Source: Betaproteobacteria bacterium (GTDB taxonomy: Bacteria; Pseudomonadota; Gammaproteobacteria; Burkholderiales; Burkholderiaceae_C). From it: a stretch of 7,441 nt of DNA. The first letter of the stretch is position 1; each line of letters begins with the position of its first letter. Shown here in pieces: positions 1-6,212 of this stretch. Position numbers and translations under genes: made by a program. The notes under the pieces are model-generated. The model searched no databases. It had not been told where the DNA came from and saw only the letters and a list, made by a program, of their open reading frames with translations. The stretch spans positions 1 to 7,441 of the forward strand of contig RFSP01000088.1 in NCBI GenBank assembly GCA_009923895.1, written 5' to 3'.

Positions 1-630
1 TTAAGCGGCTCTTGGCAGGGTGGTGGCCACCGAAGGCCGTTGACGCATCGCCACCGCCAAGTCGCGCAGCGCAGGTGTGGCGGGCAGCCAAGCCTGATCG
101 CCGTAGCGGAACTGCTGATAGTCGTACAGCACCACGGCAGCAATGATGTCGAGTGTGGGAACGCGCCGTTCAGGATGGTCGCCGCCCATCACGGACACCA
201 GTGCGTCCAAACGCTCCAGACCTTCGATCATGCTGCGTCGACGCCGCAGGCCCACAGGGGTTTCGTCAAACAGTGTTGGAGCCGTGACCTTGCGCGTGAT
301 GATGGTGTGGACCGACGCCTCAATGGCTCCGAGCGCAATGCCGGCGCGCGACAGGACACCGGCCACCTGCTCAGGCGAGCCCAGCACAGTGGGGTGCGCA
401 GGCGCAGGCCAGATGGCTTCCAGCCATTGCACGATCAGCAAGCTTTCGGTCAGCGGTGTGCCATCGTCCAGCACCAAGGTAGGCACACGGGTGGCGGCAT
501 TGGCAGCGCGCAGGCGCGCATCATCGGCCCAGGGGTCGACGACGGTGGGCTCCACATTCAATCCCTTTTCCATCATGGCAATGCGCGCGATGCGCACAAA
601 AGGCGACGTGGTGTTGGCCAGCAATTGCAT
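1..630 (-). CDS. Glutathione S-transferase, compact bacterial type
   Basis: This 209-residue protein has the normal two-domain GST length. The N-terminal thioredoxin-like domain (about residues 1-75) begins MQLLANTTSPFVR. S9 is in the usual position for the glutathione-activating serine, V49-P50 gives the cis-proline loop, and E62-S63 is the pair that normally binds the gamma-glutamyl group. The helical C-terminal domain carries the TLDIIAAVVLYDYQQFRY stretch, whose Asp caps the folding helix in GSTs; overall it resembles the YibF-like group. The expected reaction is glutathione conjugation, or glutathione-dependent removal or isomerisation, in the cytoplasm; the substrate is unknown. The start at 630 is chosen because AAGGAG lies 6 nt upstream and the protein then opens directly with the first beta strand. 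An ATG at 675 would add 15 unrelated residues and overlap the preceding gene. It is the last gene seen in the operon. Confidence 0.9.
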   Translation of the reverse strand: MQLLANTTSPFVRIARIAMMEKGLNVEPTVVDPWADDARLRAANAATRVPTLVLDDGTPLTESLLIVQWLEAIWPAPAHPTVLGSPEQVAGVLSRAGIALGAIEASVHTIITRKVTAPTLFDETPVGLRRRRSMIEGLERLDALVSVMGGDHPERRVPTLDIIAAVVLYDYQQFRYGDQAWLPATPALRDLAVAMRQRPSVATTLPRAA

Positions 631-636
631 GGAAGA

Positions 637-642
637 CTCCTT
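637..642 (-). promoter_or_regulatory. Shine-Dalgarno AAGGAG deciding the GST start
   Basis: On the minus strand AAGGAG ends 6 nt before the ATG at 630. It supports the 209-residue start over the in-frame ATG at 675. Confidence 0.75.
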
Positions 643-658
643 GTCTATCGGTCTTTGA

Positions 659-1078
659 TCAGGCGGGCAGGGCACCCAACTGCTTGAGCATGCCCAGATT
701 GTCCAACAGCGCCCAGTGCTCCACCAAGACGCCGTTTTCGAACTGGAACAGGTCCAACACGTCGATGTCGATCTTGCGGCCGGTGGCTGCCATGTCGCCG
801 AAGGCGCCCGTGTGGGTGCCCTTGACCTTCAAACGCACCAGGACCTTGTTGCCCTCGGCCACGAAGTCCAGCAGGGGCAGTTCCATGTCCGGGAAGGCGG
901 GCAGCAGCGCGTCATGCAGTTGAGCCACGCCTTCAGGGCCTTTGACCTCAAAGGGCAGACCCGGGTCATGACGGATGAAGTGGGGGGCAATGTGCCGTGC
1001 CATCCAAGCGGTATCACGGGCCAAGAAAGCCTTGAAATACTCACGGCAAAGTTGCTTGTTCAGTTCGAGTGTGCTCAT
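659..1078 (-). CDS. SnoaL-like / NTF2-fold protein (ester cyclase family)
   Basis: This 139-residue protein matches the SnoaL-like polyketide cyclase family along its whole length. It shows an N-terminal helix with YFKAFLARD, then H37-D38-P39, the FPDMEL segment, the central G-T-H-T-G-A-F strand, and the C-terminal E-H-W...D-N-L-G-M-L-x-Q-L-G block (E120, H121, W122, D126). In characterised SnoaL cyclases an Asp in this last block is the catalytic acid/base, and D126 probably corresponds to it. Small stand-alone members in proteobacteria are mostly uncharacterised and are not polyketide cyclases; they may act as hydratases, isomerases or binding proteins. No polyketide synthase is present here, so a catabolic role beside the SDR and GSTs is more likely. 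A GGAGA Shine-Dalgarno sits 4 nt before the ATG. The family call is firm; the function is not known. Confidence 0.87.
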   Translation of the reverse strand: MSTLELNKQLCREYFKAFLARDTAWMARHIAPHFIRHDPGLPFEVKGPEGVAQLHDALLPAFPDMELPLLDFVAEGNKVLVRLKVKGTHTGAFGDMAATGRKIDIDVLDLFQFENGVLVEHWALLDNLGMLKQLGALPA

Positions 1079-1120
1079 GGGTTCTCCGTTGCAGTCGTTG
1101 ATGGGTGAGGAAGACGTTGA

Positions 1121-2044
1121 TCAGATGGCGGTCACGGTGTAGCCCAGCCGCGGGAAGTGGATGTGCAGATCGCCCGCCTGGGGGTCGCGTCGGTGGATCA
1201 CGATGTCAAAGGCGTCAGCCGCAACCAAGGTCCCCTCCACAGGGACTCGGGCGTTGTCGTCGGGTGTGATGCGTACCGAGGTGCCGTGACGCATTCCACC
1301 GGGGTCACCGTCGGCGCTCAGGTGGGTGACCGGTGCGGGCTGGGCCTGGCGGGCCACTTCAAAGGCGGCTTCTGGCGACAGCGCGTTGGACGTGCCATGG
1401 CCAAAGGCCAAAATGCGGTCATACCAAGGCACGATGGGTGCGAAACCAAGCAACGTGTCGACGTCGGGCGGGCAGTTTTTGCGCAGCAAGAAGATGGTTT
1501 GCCAGCAGGCCAAATCGGCGGCACTGGGCTGGTCGCCGAACAAGAATTTTTTGCCAGCCAAGGCCTGTGCCAGCCAGCTCACCTGGGCGCGAACGAATTG
1601 CACATGTTCCTGGAATTGCGGTGCCATGGCCTCTTTAGAAATGTCGATGCCCAGGTAGCCTTCTTTGCGGTCCTTGATGAACTCAGCTGGAATGTGCTCC
1701 CCGATGTAGTGCACCAGCACACCAATGGTGGGCACCCACATCTGACGTTCCCAGGCAAAGCCCAAGCCGCGTGCCAGGCCTGCGCTGCCAGCAGGGAACA
1801 GCGAGGGCTCTGGCTTCAGGCGCTCTAAGGCGGACAAGATGGCGTGGGTGTCGCAATAAATGTCAGCGCCCATCTGCAGCACCGGCGCACGGCGGTAGCC
1901 GCCCGTCAGCGGCGACAGCAGCGGCCGAGGAGGCAGACCGGGAATGTCCACCGATTGCCAGGTCAATTGCTTGAAGCCCAAAGCAATGCGAACCTTTTCG
2001 GAGAAGGTTGAAAACTCGTAGTGATGAAGGATGGGGGTGTGCAT
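1121..2044 (-). CDS. Glutathione S-transferase-like protein with C-terminal extension
   Basis: This 307-residue protein is about 90 residues longer than a normal GST. Residues 1-80 form the thioredoxin-like domain: HHYEFSTFSEKVRIAL places S12 (or S15) near the activating position, A53-P54-V55 is the cis-proline loop, and D65-T66 stands where most GSTs have Glu-Ser. The helical domain follows, with a recognisable FLFGDQPSAADLACWQ stretch around residues 165-180. After about residue 245 an extra segment begins (GGMRHGTSVRITPDD...), rich in alternating hydrophobic residues and ending HFPRLGYTVTAI; it looks like a small beta-rich domain. I do not recognise a characterised enzyme. Glutathione-dependent cleavage, isomerisation or conjugation of an operon intermediate is the likely role, but a non-catalytic role cannot be excluded. 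The ATG has only a weak GGAAA Shine-Dalgarno, 30 nt after the dehydrogenase stop. Confidence 0.83.
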   Translation of the reverse strand: MHTPILHHYEFSTFSEKVRIALGFKQLTWQSVDIPGLPPRPLLSPLTGGYRRAPVLQMGADIYCDTHAILSALERLKPEPSLFPAGSAGLARGLGFAWERQMWVPTIGVLVHYIGEHIPAEFIKDRKEGYLGIDISKEAMAPQFQEHVQFVRAQVSWLAQALAGKKFLFGDQPSAADLACWQTIFLLRKNCPPDVDTLLGFAPIVPWYDRILAFGHGTSNALSPEAAFEVARQAQPAPVTHLSADGDPGGMRHGTSVRITPDDNARVPVEGTLVAADAFDIVIHRRDPQAGDLHIHFPRLGYTVTAI

Positions 2045-2074
2045 GGTGTTTCCGTTCTTGAGGATCTTGGGGTG

Positions 2075-2833
2075 TCAGTACATGATGTGGCCGCCATCGA
2101 CCACGATGGTCTGACCCGACACAAAGCCGGCCAGGTCTGAGAGCAGGTACAGGGCGGTGCCCACCAGGTCATCGGGGCGTTGTTCGCGCGAGATAGCCCG
2201 GGCTTTCAAGAAGCTTTGCTGCCACTCGATGGGGCGGTTTTTGGTGGCGTCGGTGATGACGAAGCCCGGTGCGATGACATTGACGCGCACATTGGCGGCG
2301 CCGCATTCCTTGGCCAGACCCTTGGTCATGGACAGCACAGCGCCTTTGGTGGCCACGTAGTGCAAGTAGCCAGGCTGGCCAGCGACGGCCACGACGGATG
2401 CGATGTTGACAATGGCGCCCGAGTTTTGGGCACGCATGGCGGGCATGACGGCCTTGCAGCAGTTCCACACCCCTTTGACATTGACCTGAAAGATCTTGTC
2501 CCAGATCGCAGGATCGATCTCCTCAAAAGGCGTGAGCTTGACCTCTCTGAAGTAGGCCGCGTTGTTGATCAAACCGTCGATTCGGCCATAGGCCTTGAGC
2601 GATGCGTCGGCCATGGCTTGAACCGAAGCGGAATCGGCCACATCCACGCGCACGGCAATGGCTTTGCCGCCCATGTTGTGGATCGCGTCCACGGTCTCTT
2701 CAGCCGCATTCATGTCGGCCACCACCACATTGGCGCCTTGTGCGGCGCATCCCAGCGCAAAGGCCTGGCCGATGCCTGTGGCGGCACCGGTCACGATGAT
2801 GGTTCTGTTGTCAAGCAAGTGTCGTGCGGTCAT
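2075..2833 (-). CDS. Short-chain dehydrogenase/reductase (SDR), classical type
   Basis: This 252-residue protein is typical of classical SDRs, which oxidise alcohols or reduce ketones with NAD(P)(H). The cofactor motif TGAATGIG is at residues 15-22. D40 at the end of the second beta strand favours NAD(H) over NADP(H). D64-V65 and N90-N91-A92-A93 are the usual adenine-pocket and core motifs. The catalytic tetrad is complete: N118, S146, Y159 and K163 (Y-V-A-T-K). The tail has the usual SGQTIVVDGG motif. The C-terminal half resembles SDRs acting on hydroxy-acids or aryl alcohols, but the substrate is not determinable. The start at 2833 is chosen for AAGGAAA just upstream and for the normal N-terminus; an upstream ATG at 2923 would add 30 residues read inside livM. 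The gene overlaps the preceding livM by 23 nt, which suggests translational coupling of transporter and enzyme. Confidence 0.93.
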   Translation of the reverse strand: MTARHLLDNRTIIVTGAATGIGQAFALGCAAQGANVVVADMNAAEETVDAIHNMGGKAIAVRVDVADSASVQAMADASLKAYGRIDGLINNAAYFREVKLTPFEEIDPAIWDKIFQVNVKGVWNCCKAVMPAMRAQNSGAIVNIASVVAVAGQPGYLHYVATKGAVLSMTKGLAKECGAANVRVNVIAPGFVITDATKNRPIEWQQSFLKARAISREQRPDDLVGTALYLLSDLAGFVSGQTIVVDGGHIMY

Positions 2834-3752
2834 GCCGTTTCCTTGGGTGAATGAGGAGGGTGAATCGATGGAGGGCGGCCTCGTCGAGAAGGCCTCGCGG
2901 CCGCCAGCGGAGAAAGAGGGCAATCAACCCACCGAAGATGACCATGCGCCAACCTTCGAACAGGCGGGTGGCTTCGAGCAAGCCCAGATCGAACCCAGAT
3001 CCAAGCAAGGGCCCCAAAGGCGTGGCTAACCCACCGACCATGGCGTAACCCACGGCATGAACGCCCAGCATGACGTCGAAGATGGCCGGCTCGACGTAAG
3101 TCACTTGGTGCGCGTATAGGCCGCCTGCCAGGCCCGCCAATGCGCCCGCCACGCCTTGCGTCCACATTCGAACGCGATGCACGTTCACGCCCTGTGCTTG
3201 TGCCAACGTCGGGTCCAGCCCCACGGTCTGCATGGCCAGGCCCAGCCTCGTGCGCTCCACCTGCAAGAGCGCTATGAGGGCGACCAGCAGCAAGCCGCCC
3301 GCCAGAGCCAGGTAGGCCTGCTGGCTGAATTGCTGCTCAAACAGCCATCGGATCTGACGAAAGCCTTGCGTGCCTTCGGGCCCGACCCACTGGCCATCGG
3401 GCCGTTGCACACGCCACTCCATGCCGGACAGGCCCAAGCGGAAAAGTTCAGCCAGGGTCAATGTCGCCATGGCGTACTCCAGACCGCTCAGGTGCCGCAC
3501 CAGCCACCCCACCGAGCCCGCTACCCCGCCGGCGCAAAGCATGGCCCCCACCAGAGCCCAAGGCAGAGTGCCTTGACCGGTCACGGTGATAAGAGCGGCG
3601 ACATAGGCACCCAATCCAAAGTACGCCTGTTGACCGAGCGAGATGCGCCCCGTGCGCAGCACCAGCCACGCGGACAGGGCCAAGAAGGCAAGGATCACCC
3701 ATTGAATGACCAAGCCGATGCCGGGCTCGCTCGCACACAAGGCGTCACGCAA
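2811..3752 (-). CDS. livM: Second LivM-like permease of HAAT ABC importer
   Basis: This is an inner-membrane permease of about 313 residues with many hydrophobic segments. Family marks, numbered from the chosen start, are the R-I-S-L-G-Q-Q-A-Y-F-G-L-G-A-Y block (about 36-50), the coupling loop around 167-194 (E-R-T-R-L-G-L-A-M...Q-G-V-N-V), a Gly-rich GALAGLAGGLYAH segment, and the terminal R-W-R-P-R-G-L-L. It should pair with the LivH-like protein encoded just upstream and use the LivG/LivF ATPases. The frame is open to an ATG at 3866 or 3899, but those starts lie 120-155 nt inside livH and add a hydrophilic stretch with no family match. I chose TTG at 3752, which has GGGAG 6 nt upstream and overlaps the livH stop by 8 nt; a TTG at 3740 is also possible and would match the other LivM in length (309). 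Confidence 0.85.
   Translation of the reverse strand: MRDALCASEPGIGLVIQWVILAFLALSAWLVLRTGRISLGQQAYFGLGAYVAALITVTGQGTLPWALVGAMLCAGGVAGSVGWLVRHLSGLEYAMATLTLAELFRLGLSGMEWRVQRPDGQWVGPEGTQGFRQIRWLFEQQFSQQAYLALAGGLLLVALIALLQVERTRLGLAMQTVGLDPTLAQAQGVNVHRVRMWTQGVAGALAGLAGGLYAHQVTYVEPAIFDVMLGVHAVGYAMVGGLATPLGPLLGSGFDLGLLEATRLFEGWRMVIFGGLIALFLRWRPRGLLDEAALHRFTLLIHPRKRHDRTTLA
2838..2844 (-). promoter_or_regulatory. Shine-Dalgarno AAGGAAA for the SDR gene, inside livM
   Basis: AAGGAAA lies 4 nt (core AAGGA 6 nt) before the ATG at 2833, inside the last codons of the second livM. It fixes the dehydrogenase start and implies initiation coupled to the end of livM translation. Confidence 0.7.
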
Positions 3753-4671
3753 GGCAGGCTCCCAGGCGATCGGTGCGCGAACGGCGCGCGCGCCACAGGA
3801 GCGCTGCCAATAGCAAAGCCCAAGCCGTTGCCTCGCGAGCCAAGGGTCCCCAGGCGGCTTGTGCATGAGACTCCAACACCCCGAGGACCATGGCGCCAAC
3901 CAGCACGCCGCGTATGGCGCCCAAGCCGGCCAGCATGGCCACGGCCAACCCTTTGATCAGCAACCACATGCCAAACATGGGGGTCACCTGACCGTCCATC
4001 GACAAGACCGTGCAGGTGGCGATGCCTGACAGCAGGCAGGCCAGTGCAAAACCGAGGCGCTGGAGCCGTTGAACGCGCATGCCGCTCAGGTGGGCCGCGG
4101 CCACTTGCGATGACACCGCACGCAAACCCAGCCCGATGGTGCTGCGCTCAATCCAGCGGGCCACGCCCCACACCATGACCACGGTCAACGCAAAGGTGGC
4201 CAAGCGATCGGGACGCAGGCTCAACGCCCCCAACGTCCACTCCGTGGTGGCCGACACATCCGGAAACGGATGGACATGGCTGGGTTGCCAATTGACGGCA
4301 AGTTGCTCCAGCTGCATCCACAGTGCAAAGCTGGCGGCCAGAGCCGTCACTTGGCGAGCATCCAAGCCCACGGTCGTGTCTTGTCCGCGTTGCAGACCAG
4401 CGTTGGCCGGATCGGTACCAGCAAAGCACAAAAGGTCGATGTAGAGACCCACCACCACCGTGGCCACCAAGACACTGGCCCACACCCAAACTGCGGGCAA
4501 CCCCAGGCGGGTGAACATCCAAGATCCCAAGTAAGCCGCCAGCAGAGCCCCGGCGCCATAGGCCAGATTGAGGCGGCGCATGACCCCAAAGCCCAGCGTC
4601 AGCCCAAGGCCGATCAAGGCATAGGGGCCGGCTTCCAGCAGCCCATCGACAGTGCGCTGCAGCCAGACCAT
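3745..4671 (-). CDS. livH: Second LivH-like permease of HAAT ABC importer
   Basis: This 308-residue polytopic inner-membrane protein is of normal LivH length. The N-terminus matches the family (G-P-Y-A-L-I-G-L-G-L-T-L-G-F-G-V-M-R-R-L-N), as do the cytoplasmic coupling loop at about 176-200 (R-S-T-I-G-L-G-L-R-A-V...L-S-G-M-R-V), the following segment LACLLSGIA and the Gly-rich LAGLGAIRGVLVGA stretch. Two features are off-consensus. The usual N-F-A-H-G-E/Q motif after the first segment reads N35-L-A-Y-G-A here, and the loop at about 84-106 (A-G-T-D-P-A-N-A...G-L-D-A-R-Q) is longer and replaces the common E-R-L-x-Y-R-P-L-R element. It likely forms a heterodimer with the LivM encoded next. Translation starts 3 nt after the livF stop (TAACCCATG) without a good Shine-Dalgarno, so it probably depends on coupling. 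Confidence 0.87.
   Translation of the reverse strand: MVWLQRTVDGLLEAGPYALIGLGLTLGFGVMRRLNLAYGAGALLAAYLGSWMFTRLGLPAVWVWASVLVATVVVGLYIDLLCFAGTDPANAGLQRGQDTTVGLDARQVTALAASFALWMQLEQLAVNWQPSHVHPFPDVSATTEWTLGALSLRPDRLATFALTVVMVWGVARWIERSTIGLGLRAVSSQVAAAHLSGMRVQRLQRLGFALACLLSGIATCTVLSMDGQVTPMFGMWLLIKGLAVAMLAGLGAIRGVLVGAMVLGVLESHAQAAWGPLAREATAWALLLAALLWRARRSRTDRLGACLA
3759..3763 (-). promoter_or_regulatory. Shine-Dalgarno GGGAG for the second livM TTG start
   Basis: GGGAG on the minus strand is followed by 6 nt and then TTG at 3752, in the form TTGCGTGA that contains the livH stop. This stop/start overlap is typical of translationally coupled permease genes and argues against the distant ATG starts. 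Confidence 0.55.
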
Positions 4672-4674
4672 GGG

Positions 4675-5424
4675 TTAGGCGGCCTGTTTGCCTGCTTCGG
4701 TGGACCCCACCTTGTCGGCGTGTCCTGCGAGGTAGGCCCGTTTTACGACGTCATCTTCCGCCAACTGGTCGGGCGTGCCTGAGAAGCTGACGCGGCCTTG
4801 TTGCAGAAGGAAAAACTGCTGGGCCACTTTCATGGCCATGTGCACGTTTTGTTCAACCAGAAAGATGCTGGTGCCTTCAGCGTGGAGCTGGCGGATGATG
4901 CCGAAGATCTCGGCCACCACTTTGGGGGCCAAGCCGACCGAGGGCTCGTCCATCAACAGCAGACGCGGACGTGACATCAAGGCCCGTCCGAGTGCCAACA
5001 TTTGTTGCTCACCCCCTGACAGCGTGCCGGCCAGCTGCGAGAACCGCTCGCGCAAGCGTGGAAAGCGGTTGAGTTGCTGCTCGACGTCGTTGGCAACGCC
5101 AGCCCGGTTTTGACGACCATAGGCGCCCGCCAAGAGGTTTTCTCTCACGGTGAGCGCTGGAAACACCAAGCGGTTCTCGGGCACCAGCGCCAGGCCGCGT
5201 GCGACGATCTGTGCCGGGCTCAGACCGATCAATTCCTGGCCCTCAAACCGAATGGAGCCGCGTGTGGGTTTGAGAATGCCCGACAGCGACATCATGAGTG
5301 TCGTCTTGCCGGCGCCGTTGGGCCCCAACAGGCACGTCACCTCGTTTTCTCGAGCGCTCAGGCTCACGTTGCGCAAAGCCTCGATTTTTCCGTAGCTGCA
5401 GGCCAGGTCGCGGATTTCAAGCAT
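4675..5424 (-). CDS. livF: LivF-type ATP-binding protein of HAAT importer
   Basis: This 249-residue cytoplasmic ABC ATPase powers the importer together with LivG. Walker A is GPNGAGKTT (34-42, K40), the signature is LSGGEQQ (135-141), Walker B is LLLMDE (155-160), and the D-loop is SVGLAP (162-167). The LivF subfamily is shown by L-V-P-E-N-R-x-V-F-P at 80-89, where Glu replaces the Q-loop glutamine, and by V-E-Q-N at 189-192, where Gln replaces the switch histidine. These substitutions are normal for LivF. The C-terminus has an Ala-rich tail of about 15 residues after the usual Y-L-A-G end. AGGAGA, overlapping the livG stop codon, lies 6 nt before the ATG. It is the only LivF in the window, although two permease pairs are present, so it probably serves both. 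Confidence 0.95.
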   Translation of the reverse strand: MLEIRDLACSYGKIEALRNVSLSARENEVTCLLGPNGAGKTTLMMSLSGILKPTRGSIRFEGQELIGLSPAQIVARGLALVPENRLVFPALTVRENLLAGAYGRQNRAGVANDVEQQLNRFPRLRERFSQLAGTLSGGEQQMLALGRALMSRPRLLLMDEPSVGLAPKVVAEIFGIIRQLHAEGTSIFLVEQNVHMAMKVAQQFFLLQQGRVSFSGTPDQLAEDDVVKRAYLAGHADKVGSTEAGKQAA

Positions 5425-5435
5425 GGTCTGTCTCC

Positions 5436-6212
5436 TCAGGCGCGCAGGGCGGTTTGCGCGAGCTCGTCGTCCTCGTCAGCGCCGAGGTAGGCTGCTTGCA
5501 CTTGGGGGTCTTGCTGCACCTCATGCGGCAGACCTTCAGCAATCTTGCGTCCGAAATTCAGCACCACCACCCGATCGCTCACGCCCATCACCAGTTCCAT
5601 GTGATGCTCAATGAGCAAGATGGTGCGGCCCTGAGAGCGCAGCGTCCGAATGCGTTGGTCGAGGTCATCAATTTCTTCGGCATTCATGCCGGCTGCAGGC
5701 TCGTCCAGCAGCAGGAGCGGGGCGCCAGAGATGGCCGCTCGTGCCAATTCCAGTCGACGCTGCTCGCCAAAGGCTAAGTTGCCCGCCAACAGGTCGCGCT
5801 TGCCTTGCAGCCCGCAAAACTCCAGCATCTGCTCGGCCTGCTCTCTGCCTTGTGCGGCCGATGCAAACCATCGCGCGCGCAATCCGGCCCATCCCGACTC
5901 GCGAACCACCCGCGCGGCCCACAGGTTTTGCCAAACCGACAGCTGCGAGAACAAACGAATGTTTTGAAACGTCCGGGCCATGCCGCGCTCGGCGCGCTCA
6001 TGGGGTTGCAATTCGGTCACATCTTCTTGCAGAAAGCGCACCCGACCAGAGGTGGGCTTGTAGAGCCCGGCGATCAAATTCACCGTGGTGCTCTTGCCCG
6101 AGCCATTGGGGCCGATCAGGCCCAGGATTTCGCCTTGATGCACCGTCAAGTCGATGCCGTCCACGGCCTTGATGCCGCCAAAGTGGCGCGCCACGTTTTG
6201 GAGTTCAAGCAT
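5436..6212 (-). CDS. livG: LivG-type ATP-binding protein of HAAT importer
   Basis: This 258-residue cytoplasmic ABC ATPase is the partner of LivF. Walker A is GPNGSGKST (34-42, K40), the Q-loop is RTFQNIRLF with Q83, Walker B is LLLLDE (166-171), the D-loop is AAGMNAEE, and the switch histidine is H203 in L-I-E-H. The signature reads L-A-F-G-E-Q (146-151) rather than LSGGQ; LivG proteins commonly carry a variant such as L-P-Y-G-x-Q, so it should be active. R-T-F-Q-N and A-A-G-M-N are hallmarks of LivG rather than LivF. The acidic stretch LGADEDDEL near the C-terminus looks lineage-specific. AAAGGA sits 6 nt before the ATG, and the gene overlaps the preceding livM by 8 nt (ATGCTTGA), which supports translational coupling. 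Confidence 0.95.
   Translation of the reverse strand: MLELQNVARHFGGIKAVDGIDLTVHQGEILGLIGPNGSGKSTTVNLIAGLYKPTSGRVRFLQEDVTELQPHERAERGMARTFQNIRLFSQLSVWQNLWAARVVRESGWAGLRARWFASAAQGREQAEQMLEFCGLQGKRDLLAGNLAFGEQRRLELARAAISGAPLLLLDEPAAGMNAEEIDDLDQRIRTLRSQGRTILLIEHHMELVMGVSDRVVVLNFGRKIAEGLPHEVQQDPQVQAAYLGADEDDELAQTALRA

Noticed and set aside
40..687. Long plus-strand open frames opposite the GST gene (also at 1157-1828, 2180-2854, 3156-3956 and 5805-6398).
   Set aside because: They lie wholly antisense to well-recognised genes, have low-complexity His/Arg/Gln/Ala-rich translations with no family motifs, and are expected by chance in GC-rich coding DNA.
1121..2833. Assignment of the SDR and GST genes as lignin LigD and LigE/LigF or isoprene IsoH/IsoI.
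   Set aside because: Only the combination of families matches. The sequences as I recall them do not align well enough, and no oxygenase or other pathway gene is present.
2874..2905. Inverted repeat GGCGGCC / GGCCGCC with an 18-nt spacer near the end of the second livM.
   Set aside because: It is inside coding sequence, has no T-run on the transcript side, and is easily explained by GC-rich Arg/Gly/Leu/Ala codons; not a convincing terminator.
3783..3794. Twelve-base palindrome GGCGCGCGCGCC.
   Set aside because: It lies within the Arg/Ala-rich end of the second livH and is a likely by-product of high GC content; no paired copy or site context is seen.
4675..5424. LivF lacks the switch histidine (V-E-Q-N) and the Q-loop glutamine (V-P-E-N).
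   Set aside because: Both replacements are usual in the LivF subfamily and do not indicate inactivation.
5436..6212. Non-canonical ABC signature L-A-F-G-E-Q in LivG.
   Set aside because: LivG proteins often carry L-P-Y-G-x-Q variants, so this is near the family pattern and probably not functionally unusual.
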